Shown here in pieces: positions 29,025-37,455 of a DNA stretch of 64,000 nt. The stretch lies in contig NZ_BMPF01000001.1 of assembly GCF_014647455.2 (NCBI RefSeq), forward strand, positions 124,001-188,000, given 5' to 3'. The DNA comes from Halarchaeum grantii (lineage in GTDB: Archaea; Halobacteriota; Halobacteria; Halobacteriales; Halobacteriaceae). Both the position numbers and the translations under genes were made by a program. Every line of letters starts with the position of its first letter. Position 1 is the stretch's first letter. The notes beneath the pieces are model-generated. The model had not been told where the DNA came from, made no database searches, and saw only the letters and a program-made list of their open reading frames with translations.

Positions 29025-29576
29025 ACGGAACAGAGGGAGCGCAGGCGCAAAAAGACACCCGAGTGTTCCAGTATCGTCCTAGTCACTGGTGCTCGACACG
29101 CCACCAGAGAAGCACGACTACGAGCGTAACTCATACTCCCCGGAAGCGGTAGTCCCGATACCGAGAGTCGCTATCCATCGCTCAGTTGGTTTCATAATCG
29201 GAATACGCTCCGCAAGGCGGTCTCTGTGGCCTCCGGAGGTAGATTCTGTAGAGAGGGCTGTTCTCTCGACGTCGAGGGGAAGACGAGAACGCTCAGGAGC
29301 GTAGTGCTACGTCGCGTTCACGCCACTTCATGAGCCGTTGACGCGACGCCGAGAACTCCAAAACCGACAGACGGAGGGCGATTATGACTGCTGAAGGAGC
29401 GCTCTCTCGCCCGCTTCGACGAGAGCGACGCCGCCTATTCCCCTCCAAAGCACCGTTCAGGGCCCCTATCTACCAAGGAAGGTTCTTCAGACTCGGTTCC
29501 TAGGTAGACCGACAAGCCACGTTTACCGGGTTCTTGCGGGGATTCGTCTGAGTATGAATCCTGACTCGCCCTTCGT
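29025..29576. other. Intergenic gap of about 550 bases, less GC-rich, no recognisable gene
   Basis: The composition is visibly more AT-rich than the flanking genes and all frames are broken by frequent stops. Short open stretches (for example 29089-29304 plus) encode nothing I recognise. It contains the maeB promoter and that of the next gene. It may hold remnants of an insertion or of decayed genes, but no inverted terminal repeats or transposase motif could be identified. Confidence 0.5.
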
Positions 29577-30350
29577 TTGCGACCAACTTCGCTTCATAAT
29601 CAGCTCACGTCTATCGGTTTCATCGCGCTGGTGAATCGTGTCGCCGCTGGCCGAACGCTCTTGGTCCTGCCGCACGAATTCCCGAACATGCCGATGCGCG
29701 CCGACGACCCCGCCGACGAGCTCGAGGAGCACGGCCAATTCGCTGGTGGGACGACGTGGCTCGCCCACCCGGAAGAGGCGATGGCGCGCGCGAGCCACAT
29801 CCTCGACACGGACGCCGGCATCCTCCTCGTCGACCCCGTGGACGCCCCCGGACTCGACGAGCTGGTGAGCGAGTTCGGTGATGTCGCGGGCGTCGTCCTC
29901 CTCCTCGACCGCCACGAACGCGACTGCACCGCCGTCGCAACGCGCCACGACGTCCCCGTCTATCGGCCCTCCTTCCTGACGCGTGACGTCGGCGTGCAGA
30001 CCGACCCGTTCAGCGGCACGCTCCCCGGCACCGACTACAGCCTCATCCGCGTCCTCGACACGCCGGTCTGGAACGAGGCCGCGCTCTTCGACGGCGAGAC
30101 GCTCGTCGTCCCCGAGGCCGTCGGCACGGCGGAGTTCTTCCGCGGCACCGACGAACGGCTCGGCGTGCATCCTGCTCTCCGGCTCACGCCGCCGAGCGCG
30201 CTTCGGGGCCTCCGCCCCGAGCGCGTCCTCGTCGGCCACGGCACACCCGTCCACGAGGCGGCCACGGACAGCCTCCGCTACGCGCTCGCGCACTCCCGGC
30301 GGAACGCGCCCGGCGTCTTCGCGAAGGGCCTCCTGAGCGCGCTGCGCTAA
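29577..30350 (+). CDS. Conserved haloarchaeal protein, degenerate MBL-fold type
   Basis: Up to 257 residues. FIALVNRVAAGRTLLVLPHEFPNMPMRADDP opens the protein and matches a haloarchaeal family. Later VVLLLDRHERDCTAVATRHDVPVY and the final RPERVLVGHGTPVHE look like the D-x-H and GHG elements of a metallo-beta-lactamase fold. The canonical HxHxDH metal site is not seen, so catalysis is doubtful. The start is uncertain: TTG at 29577, GTG at 29631 (just before the conserved NRVAAGRT) or an unseen alternative. The stop overlaps that of aglJ by 4 bases (CTAA). Confidence 0.7.
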   Translation: MRPTSLHNQLTSIGFIALVNRVAAGRTLLVLPHEFPNMPMRADDPADELEEHGQFAGGTTWLAHPEEAMARASHILDTDAGILLVDPVDAPGLDELVSEFGDVAGVVLLLDRHERDCTAVATRHDVPVYRPSFLTRDVGVQTDPFSGTLPGTDYSLIRVLDTPVWNEAALFDGETLVVPEAVGTAEFFRGTDERLGVHPALRLTPPSALRGLRPERVLVGHGTPVHEAATDSLRYALAHSRRNAPGVFAKGLLSALR

Positions 30351-31258
30351 TCCCGGTTCTCGAGGCGCCGCAGCTGCTCGCGGTGGAGCGTCACGAGCAG
30401 GTCCGAGAGCACGCCGAACATGAGGAGCTGGATGCCGAGCAGCACGGTGAACGCCGCGAACAGCGCCATGATGTTGTGCGAGACGCCAACGGTGACCCAC
30501 TCGACCGCGACGTAGAGTGCAGTCACGAACCCGACGAGCGTCGACCCGGCACCGACGCTCCCGAAGTAGAAGAGCGGGTTATTCGTCTTCGCGAGCTTGT
30601 AGAGCGCGAAGATGATGCGGGCGCCGTCGCGGAACGGCCGCAGGTTCGTATCTGATTCATCCGGTCGATCAAGGTACGTGATGTCGACGACGCGCGTCTG
30701 GATGTCGTGTTTCGCGCACTCGACGGCCATCTCCGTCTCGATGGCGAACCCGTCCGCCGTGAGGTGCATCCGCTCGAAGGACTCGACGGTGAACGCGCGA
30801 TAGCCGCTCAGGATGTCGCGGAAGTCGTGGCCGTGGATGAAGGAGAACGACCGATTGATAATCGAGTTCCCGACACCGTTCAGCGTGCTCATCGCGCCGT
30901 CCTCCATCTCCGCGAACCGGTCGCCGATGACGTGCTCGGCGCGCCCCTCGAAGAGCGGTTCGAGCATCGCGTCCGCGTCCTCGGCGCGATAGGTGCCGTC
31001 GCCGTCCAGCATCAACACGTACGGCCGTTCGACGTGCTCGACGCCCTCTCGAACCGCCTGTCCCTTCCCCGCGCCGGACTGCTCGACGACGCGCGCACCG
31101 TGCTCGCGCGCTATCTTGCGCGTCCCGTCCGTCGAGTGCCCGTCGACGACGAGGACCTCGTCGAAGCCCCTGTCGTGAAAGGCCTCGACGACCCCGCCGA
31201 TGGTCTCCGCCTCGTCGAGCGTCGGGATGAGGACGCAGACGTCTGAGTAATCCGGCAT
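30347..31258 (-). CDS. aglJ: Dolichyl-phosphate hexosyltransferase AglJ type
   Basis: 303 residues. It is a GT2 glycosyltransferase with N-terminal VCVLIPTLDEAETIGGVVEAF, VVDGHSTDGT and VLMLDGDGTYR (the DxD metal site), a DILSGYRAF acceptor segment, and two C-terminal membrane helices (about 232-252 and 262-285). In Haloferax volcanii AglJ adds the first hexose of the S-layer N-glycan to dolichyl phosphate at the inner membrane face. The ATG at 31256-31258 gives the usual MPDYSDV start. It marks the left edge of the glycosylation island and is transcribed away from the rest. Confidence 0.88.
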   Translation of the reverse strand: MPDYSDVCVLIPTLDEAETIGGVVEAFHDRGFDEVLVVDGHSTDGTRKIAREHGARVVEQSGAGKGQAVREGVEHVERPYVLMLDGDGTYRAEDADAMLEPLFEGRAEHVIGDRFAEMEDGAMSTLNGVGNSIINRSFSFIHGHDFRDILSGYRAFTVESFERMHLTADGFAIETEMAVECAKHDIQTRVVDITYLDRPDESDTNLRPFRDGARIIFALYKLAKTNNPLFYFGSVGAGSTLVGFVTALYVAVEWVTVGVSHNIMALFAAFTVLLGIQLLMFGVLSDLLVTLHREQLRRLENRD

Positions 31259-31449
31259 TGGATACGCCTGGGTCTGTCGGGAGCAAAAACCTCCCGTCTT
31301 CGATCCCCAACCGACCACGGGGTTTTAGCTCCGGGACGCCGTCTCGCCGGTATGGTTTCGCTCACGTCCGGTGGCACGAACCGCTCGGGCTCCTCGGGTC
31401 CAATCGACCCGGGACGATCCGCGCGGGTGACTCGGAAATTGATTCAGTC

Positions 31450-32604
31450 ATGAAGGCCATGATTCTGGCGGCGGGCGAGGGGACTCGCCTGCGGCCGCTG
31501 ACCGAGGCGCGCCCGAAGGCGATGCTCCCGGTGAGCAACCGCCCGATCCTCGAGCACGTCGTCGAGGCCGTCGCCGAGGCGGGCATCGACGACCTCGTCC
31601 TCGTCGTCGGCTATCGCCGCGAGCGCATCCAGAGCTACTTCGGCGACGGGGACCGATGGGACGTCGACATCGAGTACGTCGTGCAGGAGAAACAGCTCGG
31701 CACCGGCCACGCCCTCCTTCGGGCCGAGGAGCACGTCGAGGGGCCGTTCGTCGCGCTGAACGGCGACCGCATCGTCGAGGCCGAGGACGTCGCGCGCGTC
31801 GTCGACACGCTGGAGGCGAGCGGCGAGACGGCGCTCGGTGTCGCGAACGCCTCCCGCCCGAGCGACTACGGCGTCGTCAGCCTCGAGGGGGAGACCGTCG
31901 TCGACATCGTCGAGAAACCGCCGCGTCATGCGACGCACTCGGAGGTCGTGAACGCCGGGCTCTACGGCTTCACTCCCGACATCTTCGCGGCGCTTCGGGA
32001 AACCGAGACGGACGGCGAACTCGGCGTCACGGACGCCCTCGAACGCCTCGTCACCGAGGGGACCGTCGCCGCCGTCCGACTGCGGGGGCAGTGGCTCGAC
32101 GTCTCCTTCCTCTGGGGGCTCCTGCGCGTGAACGCCCAGGTCATCGAGGCGTCGACGGCGGACTCCGCGCGCGTCTCTGAGGCCGCGTCCGTCGTCGGTG
32201 ACGTCGCACTCGGTGCCGACACGCGCGTCCGACCGGGCGCGCGCGTCCTCACCGGGACGGCGCTCGGCGACAACGTCGACGTCGGCGCGAACGCCGTCGT
32301 CTCGAACGCCGTCGTCCTCCCCGACGCAACCATCGGCGACGGCGCGGTCGTCCGCGACGCCGTGGTCGGCGCGAACGCCACCGTTGGCGCGAACACGACC
32401 GTCGAGGGCGGTGACGCGGACGTGACGGTGAGGGACCGCGTCCACGAGGGCGTCCGCCTCGGCGCGGTCGTCGGCGACAACACCAGCGTCGGCGGTGCGG
32501 CGACGCTCGCGCCCGGGACGGTCGTCGGGAACCGCGCGGACGTCGAGACGGGGTCGCACGTCGACGGTCGCATCGAGAGCGACGCGGTCGTCCGGAGGGC
32601 CTGA
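31450..32604 (+). CDS. Sugar-1-phosphate nucleotidyltransferase with hexapeptide-repeat domain (GlmU-like)
   Basis: 384 residues. Residues 1-230 are a nucleotidyltransferase: MILAAGEGTRLRPLTEARPKAMLPV with the signature GxGTRLRPLT and Lys, ALNGDRIV and VNAGLYGFTP. Residues about 245-384 are a left-handed beta helix of imperfect hexapeptides (VVGDVALGADTRVRPGARV, then NVDVGANAVVSNAVVLPDA). This is the layout of archaeal bifunctional GlmU or Sta/RmlA-type enzymes. It would make an NDP-sugar, probably UDP-GlcNAc given that glmS starts 3 bases after its stop; dTDP-glucose is the alternative. It is cytoplasmic. Confidence 0.88.
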   Translation: MKAMILAAGEGTRLRPLTEARPKAMLPVSNRPILEHVVEAVAEAGIDDLVLVVGYRRERIQSYFGDGDRWDVDIEYVVQEKQLGTGHALLRAEEHVEGPFVALNGDRIVEAEDVARVVDTLEASGETALGVANASRPSDYGVVSLEGETVVDIVEKPPRHATHSEVVNAGLYGFTPDIFAALRETETDGELGVTDALERLVTEGTVAAVRLRGQWLDVSFLWGLLRVNAQVIEASTADSARVSEAASVVGDVALGADTRVRPGARVLTGTALGDNVDVGANAVVSNAVVLPDATIGDGAVVRDAVVGANATVGANTTVEGGDADVTVRDRVHEGVRLGAVVGDNTSVGGAATLAPGTVVGNRADVETGSHVDGRIESDAVVRRA

Positions 32605-32606
32605 CG

Positions 32607-34415
32607 ATGTGCGGAATCGTCGGCTACGCCGGCCACCGCGACGCCCTCCCGCTGCTCGCGGGCGGCCTCTCGAACCTCGAGTATCGCGGCTACGACTCCG
32701 CCGGAATCGCACTCTGCGCGGGCGACGACGTCACCGTCTACAAGACCGTCGGGGAGGTCGACGCCCTGCGCGAGACGCTCCCCGAGTCCTCGGAGGCCAC
32801 CGTCGGCATCGGCCACACGCGCTGGTCGACGCACGGCAAGCCGACGGACGGGAACGCCCACCCGCACACCGACTGCACGGGCGAGATCGCGGTCGTCCAC
32901 AACGGCATCATCGACAACTACGACGCGCTGAAGGCGGAGCTCGAAGCCGAGGGCCACACCTTCGCGAGCCAGACGGACACGGAGGTCGTCCCGCACCTCG
33001 TCGAGGCCGAACGCGCGGCCGGAAAGGGCGTGAAGGCGGCGTTCGAGAGCGCGGTCGCGCGCCTCGAGGGGAGCTTCGCGCTCGCGATGGTCGCGGGCGA
33101 CGGCGAGGAGATCTACCTCGCGCGACGGGACTCCCCGCTCTGCGTCGGCCACGGCGACGGCGAGACGTTCGTCGGGAGCGACGTCACGGCGTTCCTCGAG
33201 CACGCCCGCGAGGTCACCTACCTCGAGAACGGCGACATCGCCGTCGTCACCCCGGACGGTATCACCGTCGAGCACGACGGCACCCCCGTCGAGCGGCCGG
33301 TCGAGCGGATCGAGTGGGAGGCCGACGCCGCCGAGAAGGGGGGGTACGAGCACTACATGATCAAGGAGATCCACGAGCAGCCGCACGCGCTCCGGCAGGC
33401 GCTCTCCGGGCGCGTCGGACACGGGAGCGTCGACCTCGACGTCGACCTCCCCGAGGAGTACGTGCGCTCGCTCGAGGAAATACAGGTCGTCGCCTGCGGG
33501 ACCTCACACCACGCCGGCCTCTACGCCGCGCGCCTCCTCGAGTCGCACGCGGACGTCCGCACCACGGTCCACGTCGCGAGCGAGTACGGGTTCACGGGCG
33601 GCCGCGACCCGAGCCGGACGCTCGTCGTCGCCGTCACGCAGAGCGGCGAGACCGCCGAAACGCTCGGCGCGCTCCGCGACGCCGCCCGCGTCGGCGCGCG
33701 CACGCTCGCCGTCACGAACGTCGTCGGGTCCTCGGTCGCGCGGGCGGCCGACGAGTCGCTCTACATCCGTGCCGGCCCCGAAATCGGCGTCGCCGCGACG
33801 AAGACGTTCGTCTCACAGGTCGCGACGCTCGCGCTCCTCGCCGTCCACGTCGGCCGCGAACGCGGCGTGCTCTCCGCGGCGGCGGCGAGCGAGCTGCTCG
33901 GTGACGTCCGGGGGCTCCCCGGCGCCGTCCAGCGCGCGCTCGACGCCGACCAGCAGGTGCGAGACGTCGCCGAGGCGTACGCCGACTCGGAGGCGTTCTT
34001 CTTCATCGGCCGGTACTTGGGGCACCCCGTCGCGCTCGAGGGGGCACTGAAGCTCAAGGAGATCAGCTACGACCACGCCGAGGGCTTCCCCGCCGGCGAG
34101 CTCAAGCACGGCCCGCTCGCACTGGTGACGGAGGAGACACCGGTCATCGCCGTCCTCACCGAGGGCGCGCGACCCGACGAGACGCTGAACAGCGTCAAGG
34201 AGGCCGAATCGCGCGGCGCGCCCGTCATCGGCTGTCACTCCGACGGCCACGGCGAGAAGTTCATCGACGCCGCCTTCGAAGTGCCCGCGCTCGGGGAGAT
34301 GGAGCCCCTCGTCGCGAACGTCTACATGCAACTCTTCGCGTATCACGTCGCGAACCGCAAGGGGCGCGCCATCGACAAGCCGCGCAATCTCGCGAAGAGC
34401 GTGACGGTGGAGTGA
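32607..34415 (+). CDS. glmS: Glutamine-fructose-6-phosphate aminotransferase (isomerising)
   Basis: 602 residues, the standard GlmS length. The N-terminal glutaminase starts MCGIVGYAGHRDA with the nucleophile Cys2, followed by LEYRGYDSAGIAL, HTRWSTHGKPTDGNAHPH and HNGIIDNYDAL. Two SIS domains follow (VVACGTSHHAGLYAARLLE and IGRYLGHPVALEGALKLKEISYDHAEGF), ending KPRNLAKSVTVE with the catalytic Lys. It makes glucosamine-6-phosphate. The 2-base gap after the nucleotidyltransferase shows an operon for UDP-amino-sugar supply at the head of the glycosylation island. Confidence 0.96.
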   Translation: MCGIVGYAGHRDALPLLAGGLSNLEYRGYDSAGIALCAGDDVTVYKTVGEVDALRETLPESSEATVGIGHTRWSTHGKPTDGNAHPHTDCTGEIAVVHNGIIDNYDALKAELEAEGHTFASQTDTEVVPHLVEAERAAGKGVKAAFESAVARLEGSFALAMVAGDGEEIYLARRDSPLCVGHGDGETFVGSDVTAFLEHAREVTYLENGDIAVVTPDGITVEHDGTPVERPVERIEWEADAAEKGGYEHYMIKEIHEQPHALRQALSGRVGHGSVDLDVDLPEEYVRSLEEIQVVACGTSHHAGLYAARLLESHADVRTTVHVASEYGFTGGRDPSRTLVVAVTQSGETAETLGALRDAARVGARTLAVTNVVGSSVARAADESLYIRAGPEIGVAATKTFVSQVATLALLAVHVGRERGVLSAAAASELLGDVRGLPGAVQRALDADQQVRDVAEAYADSEAFFFIGRYLGHPVALEGALKLKEISYDHAEGFPAGELKHGPLALVTEETPVIAVLTEGARPDETLNSVKEAESRGAPVIGCHSDGHGEKFIDAAFEVPALGEMEPLVANVYMQLFAYHVANRKGRAIDKPRNLAKSVTVE

Positions 34416-34528
34416 GTGGAGACGTAGCACGCCACATCCGGTCAGTTGTCGCCCCTGATCCGGCCATTCTTGAGATGTGATGGTACTGAGTGATGACCCC
34501 CGTCACTAAACCGCGAGCTGATATCCAA

Positions 34529-34536
34529 CGTTTCAT
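34529..34536 (+). promoter_or_regulatory. TATA-like element for the flippase gene
   Basis: CGTTTCAT is centred about 28 bases upstream of the ATG at 34561, consistent with a leaderless transcript separate from glmS (145-base gap). Confidence 0.4.
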
Positions 34537-34560
34537 GCATGAGGTCACGTAATTACGCCT

Positions 34561-36024
34561 ATGTCTGACGGGGGCAACGAACAGTTCGTCAACATCCGTA
34601 ATCAGGCGACACTGTCGATAATCGGCACGTTCGTCGATGCTGCGGTGAGCTTCGTCGGACTCGTTCTCTTTGCAAACGTCCTCGGAGCCGGTGGTCTCGG
34701 ACGGTTTTACTTGCTCCTTGCAGTCGTTAGAGTCGCCCGGTTCCCGATCGGCGGTATAGGCAACGCGGTGATGAAGCGGGGGAGCGAACTCGACAACGAC
34801 CCAGCGGCCTTCCTCGGTGGTGGGATCGCGTACGCTGCCGTGTACGCGACCGCGATTGGAGCGGTGCTCCTCGCGCTCCTCTCCGTCTTCCCCGGCGTCA
34901 TCCCCTACGATACGCCGCTCGTCGTAACGGCATTCGCCCTGTTCGCCATTGAGCTGTTCTATTATCTCTCGCTCGACGCCTACCGGAGCTACGGGAAGAC
35001 CGGATACGCGGGGCTCACCGACAACGCCCTCGGTATCCTCGAGACGGCGCTCCAAATTGCCCTGCTCCTCGCTGGTTTCAACGTCCTCGGGCTCCTTGTC
35101 GGGACCGCTGTGATGACTGCGCTCGTCGCAGCCGCGCTCCTCGCGTTCTCGGTTGTGGGCGTAGTCCGCCCGACCGAGGAAGTGCTCGCCTCGATCTGGC
35201 GCTACGGTCGCTGGTCTGTAGTGACGTCGGGACTCAGCAACGCGTACAGTCGTCTTCCACTCCTCCTCGTCGGTGCCGTCCTCGGTGACGACGTCGCCGG
35301 CTACTACACGTCTGCGAACCGCCTGCTCGTCCTCGGGAGCCACGTGGCGTCGAGCATCGCGCCCGCACTGATGGTCCGTGCGAGCTCGTCCGGCCTCGAG
35401 AGCGCATCCAGCCTCCCGGACCTTCGGATCGCGCTCCGGTACGCCACCGTGCTTGCGATACCGATGCTGCTCGGGAGTCTCCCGCTCTCCAACGATCTCA
35501 TGGTCACCGTCTTCGGGCCGACGTTCTCAGGGACGGGCCCGGTCCTCGTCGGCCTCGCAGTCTACCACGTCGTGAACACGTACGACGTAGTGGTTTTCTC
35601 TTTCTTCGACGGTATCAATCGGCCGGAGAATGCGACGAAGGCGACGGCCGTCGCGCTCTCCGTCCTCACCGTCATGAGCGTTATCGCCGTCTTCCGCGTC
35701 GGTTTACTCGGCGTCGTCGCGGCCGTCATCCTCTCTCACCTCGTACGTCTCCTTGTTGGAGAGTGGATGCTGTACGCGGCTTTCAAGCGCGTCGTGGTCC
35801 CGCGAGATGTCGTCCGCCAACTCGTCGCGGGCGGCCTCATGTGGGCGGTCGTGGTCGCCCTCCACCGCTACGTGCCGATCACAGGCTGGTTCCACCTCTT
35901 AGCCGTTGTCGGCGTTGGCGCCGCCGTTTATGGCGCTGTCCTCCTCGCGCTTGACGAGTACCTTCGGGAGATGGTACAATCCGTACTTAGTGACGCGTTC
36001 GTGATCGCCGGATTCGGGGCATAG
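34561..36024 (+). CDS. Polysaccharide flippase of the Wzx/AglR type
   Basis: 487 residues with about 14 membrane helices and short charged loops, the layout of the MATE/MOP polysaccharide exporters. The conserved N-terminal helix FVNIRNQATLSIIGTFVDAAVSFVGLVLFANVLGAGGLGRFYLL is typical. The family flips lipid-linked oligosaccharides; in Haloferax AglR acts on dolichyl-phosphate mannose. Its place between sugar-nucleotide genes and glycosyltransferases supports export of the dolichol-linked glycan built by this locus. Codons here use more A and T at third positions than in glmS just upstream, suggesting that the island's variable part starts about here. Confidence 0.88.
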   Translation: MSDGGNEQFVNIRNQATLSIIGTFVDAAVSFVGLVLFANVLGAGGLGRFYLLLAVVRVARFPIGGIGNAVMKRGSELDNDPAAFLGGGIAYAAVYATAIGAVLLALLSVFPGVIPYDTPLVVTAFALFAIELFYYLSLDAYRSYGKTGYAGLTDNALGILETALQIALLLAGFNVLGLLVGTAVMTALVAAALLAFSVVGVVRPTEEVLASIWRYGRWSVVTSGLSNAYSRLPLLLVGAVLGDDVAGYYTSANRLLVLGSHVASSIAPALMVRASSSGLESASSLPDLRIALRYATVLAIPMLLGSLPLSNDLMVTVFGPTFSGTGPVLVGLAVYHVVNTYDVVVFSFFDGINRPENATKATAVALSVLTVMSVIAVFRVGLLGVVAAVILSHLVRLLVGEWMLYAAFKRVVVPRDVVRQLVAGGLMWAVVVALHRYVPITGWFHLLAVVGVGAAVYGAVLLALDEYLREMVQSVLSDAFVIAGFGA

Positions 36025-36056
36025 AACACGTGACGGTGCACGAACGGTACAAGAAC

Positions 36057-36063
36057 CTTTTTT
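36057..36063 (+). promoter_or_regulatory. TATA-like element for the sulfatase-like gene
   Basis: CCTTTTTT is centred about 28 bases before the ATG at 36088, as for a leaderless transcript. Confidence 0.45.
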
Positions 36064-36087
36064 GCTGGCGCCTCGGATATTCGGCCA

Positions 36088-37455
36088 ATGAGTAGCGATA
36101 CACCGAACGTACTGTTGGTGATCTTGGACAGCGCTCGCGCGCGGAACACGAGCTTCCACGGATATCACCGTCGAACAACGCCATTCCTCGATTCGTTCGC
36201 CGATTCCGCGACCCGTTACACGCAGGCACGTGCGCCGGCGGGATGGAGCCTTCCCAGTCACGCCAGTATCTTCACCGGTGCGTTACCACAGGAGCACGGC
36301 GTGAACGCCCTCGGCACGAAGCTCGACGACGACACGTCCGTATTCGAGTGGTTGTCCGATGAGGGATACGCGACTGGGCTATTTACCGATAACACGTACC
36401 TGACGGACCTGGATACGGGACTCTCGAACGGCTTCGACGTAGTGCTCAACGATAAGGACCCCTTCCCCTCCGGAATCTCCCCCGCGGCGTTTGCCGAGGA
36501 GGAAGGGACCGATCGCGTTGCGTTCCTCCGCGCTGCTATTGAGAGTGATGCGCCCGTACCATCGCTCCTGAACGGCGCCACGTGGATGCTGAAATGGCAC
36601 GTCCCTCAGTTGACGGCTGGCGCCGTCTTCACGCGTGGGTTCACGTACGCCGAGCACTTCGCGGAGTGGCGCGAAACTACTGACGGCCCATGGGCGGCCT
36701 GTGTCAATCTCATGGACACGCACGTCCCGTTCCGTCCGGACGACGAGTACGACGAGTGGGCGAGCGACGACACCCGCTCGGCCCGCAAGAGCGTTGCCGA
36801 GGATGACGTCGGCGAGGGCGAGGAGTGGAAGTACGCCCTCCAGCAGAACCGCTACGACGGGACGATCCGACAGGCGGACGCGGTCATCGAACGCATCGTC
36901 GACAGCCTCCGATCGGCCGGCGAACTCAACGAGACGCTCGTCGTCATCACCGCCGATCATGGTGAGGGGTTCGGTGAACGAACCCCCGTCACGGGGGATC
37001 TTGCGACGGGGCACGGGGATGGAACGTCGGAGAGTCTCCTACACGTTCCACTCGTGGTGCGCGCGCCCGGCCAGCACGACGGTACTGTGATCGAGAACCC
37101 AGTCGGTCTCGTCGACTTTCCGGACGTCGTTCGTACGGTCGTTGATGGTGGCTCTCCCGACTTCGACACCGATCGGACCGTGTTCGCGGGGGGCCTCACG
37201 GATGGTGACGCTGTGGATGTCGCGTACGAGCGTCACGAGTCGGTCGGCGTCTCGAAGTACGTTCGCATCGGCGATAATGCGTGGACAGTTCACGCGCCAG
37301 ACCCGCGCGTCAACTACCTCCACGACGAGGGCGCACCCACGAGCGTCGTCGAGGAGATGGCGTCGCTCTCTGACGCGGGAGTGGCCCGAGATGCGGACGT
37401 GGCGGTCTCGGAGGCGGCACACCAACAGCTCGAAGCGCTCGGTTACACGAAGTGA
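36088..37455 (+). CDS. Alkaline-phosphatase-superfamily (sulfatase-like) protein
   Basis: 455 residues. Metal-binding residues are visible: Asp14 in VLLVILDSARARN and Asp290-His291 in VVITADHGEGFGE. The nucleophile region reads WSLPSHASIFTG. The usual sulfatase pattern is C-x-P-S-R, so here Ser54 stands in place of the formylglycine-forming Cys and His58 in place of Arg. The protein may be a Ser-type sulfatase, or a phosphate- or phosphoglycerol-type hydrolase or transferase rather than a classical arylsulfatase. It has no signal peptide, so it would act in the cytoplasm or at the inner face. It ends LEALGYTK, the usual tail of this group. The position suggests modification of the surface glycan or its precursors. 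Confidence 0.85.
   Translation: MSSDTPNVLLVILDSARARNTSFHGYHRRTTPFLDSFADSATRYTQARAPAGWSLPSHASIFTGALPQEHGVNALGTKLDDDTSVFEWLSDEGYATGLFTDNTYLTDLDTGLSNGFDVVLNDKDPFPSGISPAAFAEEEGTDRVAFLRAAIESDAPVPSLLNGATWMLKWHVPQLTAGAVFTRGFTYAEHFAEWRETTDGPWAACVNLMDTHVPFRPDDEYDEWASDDTRSARKSVAEDDVGEGEEWKYALQQNRYDGTIRQADAVIERIVDSLRSAGELNETLVVITADHGEGFGERTPVTGDLATGHGDGTSESLLHVPLVVRAPGQHDGTVIENPVGLVDFPDVVRTVVDGGSPDFDTDRTVFAGGLTDGDAVDVAYERHESVGVSKYVRIGDNAWTVHAPDPRVNYLHDEGAPTSVVEEMASLSDAGVARDADVAVSEAAHQQLEALGYTK

Noticed and set aside
29089-29304. 71-residue open frame in the 29 kb gap
   Set aside because: No recognisable motif, no promoter-like element at proper spacing, and composition unlike haloarchaeal proteins.
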